Below the pieces are notes generated by a model that searched no databases, was not told the origin of the DNA, and saw only the letters and a program-made list of their open reading frames with translations. DNA of 6,905 nt from an uncultured Bacilli bacterium (GTDB taxonomy: Bacteria > Bacillota_I > Bacilli_A > RF39 > UBA660): contig CALVMI010000028.1 in NCBI GenBank assembly GCA_944345045.1, positions 1 through 6,905 on the forward strand. Direction: 5' to 3'. This document shows positions 5,494-6,905 of the stretch, piece by piece. Each line of letters begins with the position of its first letter. Within the stretch, counting starts at the first letter, position 1. Both the position numbers and the translations under genes were made by a program.

Positions 5494-6905
5494 ATGGACG
5501 ATAAAGAGTTTAATGAAGAAAAAAATATAGAGCTTGAAACACTAGATGAAACAAAAGAAATTAACACTTTGAAAGATCTATCTAGAACAGCTTTGAATCA
5601 AATAGTAGATGAATATCAAGAAGAGTTTGATGATGGCATGGATGATGCTGATTTAATTTTTAAGGCTGTTGTTGATACAAAAGAAGAAATAAAAAAAGAG
5701 CAAGAATCAGATCCAATCGAAAAAGAGAAAAAAGAAGAAAAGAAATCTTGGTGGAAGAATTTAAAAAGCAAATGGCAAGCCTTAGATAAAAAGAAAAAAA
5801 TTGCCATTATCGCTGGTATTGTAATTGTAGTACTTGTACTTATTGCTTTAATTGTTTACTTCGTCTTTTTTAATTCAAAAGAGCCAACTGTAGTAGATGA
5901 ACCAAATGTTGTTATTGAAATGGATAATTATCGTTATGAAAATGGTAGTTTAATTTTTACAAATGCTAATGACGAAGAAATAGGTCGTTATGAATGTGAA
6001 AATAAAGATGAAGATTTATGTAAAATGGCCAGCTTAACGGATGACGATGAGTTTATGGGAGCCAAAAGAGTCGATAAAGATGGCAATCCATTACAACTGA
6101 ATACGAGTATCTATTTTAATCGCTATGTGTTTATTGTTGATCATGCAAATGAAACAGATCAAAGTATATCCTTATATGACTTGCAAAATGGAGAAAAAAT
6201 AACAACGGTTTTCAGTGTTAAAGCCTATGAAGAATACGAAAATTATGTTGTCGTAAAAAATGAAGAAAGTAAGTATGGCGTATTGCAATTCACTGAAAAT
6301 AGTGTCGACACAATTATTCCTTATAGTTATGATTATGTAGGACTTCTACCTAATCAAGATACATTAGAAAAAATTGTGGTCAGAGATCGAAATAATTCTT
6401 ATCTAGCCAATTTAGAAAATGTCGTGTTAACTAAAGCAATTACTGATTCAATTGTAATGACAACAGATTCACACATTGTTACAAAAGATAGCGCTAATCA
6501 TTATCATGTATATGATTATAACGTAACCCTTTTAAACGATGGCGAATATGATTACATTGTGCCTTTAGATAACTTGATGATTTATGTCGTAAATAAAGAG
6601 CTTTATGTTAGTGACTATGAAGGAAATCCGATGATTTTAGAACCAATTGCTTTAAATAATACCAATTATGATCCAATTGAAACTTATGAAAATTATAAAC
6701 TAGTAAGCACTTCAAGATCATTTACAGCAGAGCTAACAAACAATTTATTAAATATTAATGTCTATGATGGCGACAAGTATGAAAACCATGCTATCGATTT
6801 ATTAGAAGGAGAACTTTCAAAAACTTTATCATTTATGAATTATTTTGATGGTACTCTTTACTTCTATTCTGATGAAGAAAAAACTTCCCTTATTGGTAGT
6901 TATAA
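5494..6905 (+). CDS. Single-pass membrane protein with WG-repeat-like extracytoplasmic region (3' end outside window)
   Basis: The frame is open from 5494 to the window end without a stop, giving 470 visible residues of a longer protein. Residues 1-83 are highly acidic and charged. A basic Trp-rich patch follows (SWWKNLKSKW, then KKKK, about 84-102). Next is one hydrophobic helix at about 103-126 (starts IAIIAGIVIVV), and the rest is outside. By the positive-inside rule the N-terminus is cytoplasmic. The outer part has Cys168 and Cys176, possibly a disulfide, and a stretch from KYGVLQF (260-266) to IIPYSYDYVG (274-283) that resembles one WG/beta repeat unit (K-Y-G-hydrophobic... I-P-x-x-Y-D). 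The remainder is Asp/Asn/Tyr-rich and probably beta-structured. There is no catalytic motif. AGGAG (5478-5482) is 11 nt from this ATG and 8 nt from an in-frame GTG at 5491, so the start could be either. I cannot name the protein; a surface-sensing or envelope role is only a guess. Confidence 0.85.
   Translation, partial: MDDKEFNEEKNIELETLDETKEINTLKDLSRTALNQIVDEYQEEFDDGMDDADLIFKAVVDTKEEIKKEQESDPIEKEKKEEKKSWWKNLKSKWQALDKKKKIAIIAGIVIVVLVLIALIVYFVFFNSKEPTVVDEPNVVIEMDNYRYENGSLIFTNANDEEIGRYECENKDEDLCKMASLTDDDEFMGAKRVDKDGNPLQLNTSIYFNRYVFIVDHANETDQSISLYDLQNGEKITTVFSVKAYEEYENYVVVKNEESKYGVLQFTENSVDTIIPYSYDYVGLLPNQDTLEKIVVRDRNNSYLANLENVVLTKAITDSIVMTTDSHIVTKDSANHYHVYDYNVTLLNDGEYDYIVPLDNLMIYVVNKELYVSDYEGNPMILEPIALNNTNYDPIETYENYKLVSTSRSFTAELTNNLLNINVYDGDKYENHAIDLLEGELSKTLSFMNYFDGTLYFYSDEEKTSLIGSY

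Noticed and set aside
5616..5807. Minus-strand Ser/Phe-rich open frame
   Set aside because: Antisense of the acidic, lysine-rich N-terminus of the membrane protein; no SD.

Overview
The window is AT-rich and carries Gram-positive-type genes with strong Shine-Dalgarno (SD) sites, short operons and hairpin-plus-T-run terminators. All tryptophans I read are TGG, and TGA occurs as a stop (pflB), so the standard bacterial code fits better than the Mycoplasma code. Gene content (pyruvate formate-lyase and its activase, Obg, a signal-peptide-less DUF192 protein, a one-pass membrane protein) suggests an anaerobic or facultative low-GC Firmicute, perhaps of the Bacilli/Erysipelotrichia/Mollicute-related side. 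The taxonomic placement is inference; no marker gene settles it.

Layout. Positions 45-2989 hold a two-gene pfl operon: pflB (glycyl-radical enzyme) overlaps pflA (radical-SAM activase) by an ATGA junction. A hairpin that contains the pflA stop codon in its loop closes it. A promoter with an extended -10 then drives a GNAT-type acetyltransferase-like gene (3056-3517). After 47 bp comes the ribosome-assembly GTPase gene obg (3565-4839). A DUF192 gene on the minus strand (5167-4841) converges on obg with one base between the stop codons. The apparent obg terminator lies inside the DUF192 coding sequence.

The 326-bp gap between DUF192 and the last gene (5168-5493) is the most interesting part. 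It holds a near-consensus promoter (TTGACA-17-TATACT), a long 5' hairpin with a GGGGG loop, and a strong intrinsic terminator ending at 5438. A second promoter (TTGTAA-17-TATAAT) follows immediately. This reads as an independent short transcript of about 115 nt, either a small RNA or a mini-mRNA for a 22-residue peptide whose start codon is buried in the hairpin. The second promoter drives a large anchored protein that begins at 5494 and runs off the window end. It has an acidic cytoplasmic N-terminus, a basic Trp-rich patch, one membrane helix, and an extracytoplasmic part with at least one WG-repeat-like stretch.

Working together: PflA activates PflB for anaerobic pyruvate cleavage to acetyl-CoA and formate. 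Obg serves 50S assembly. I see no functional link between these and the other genes beyond proximity.
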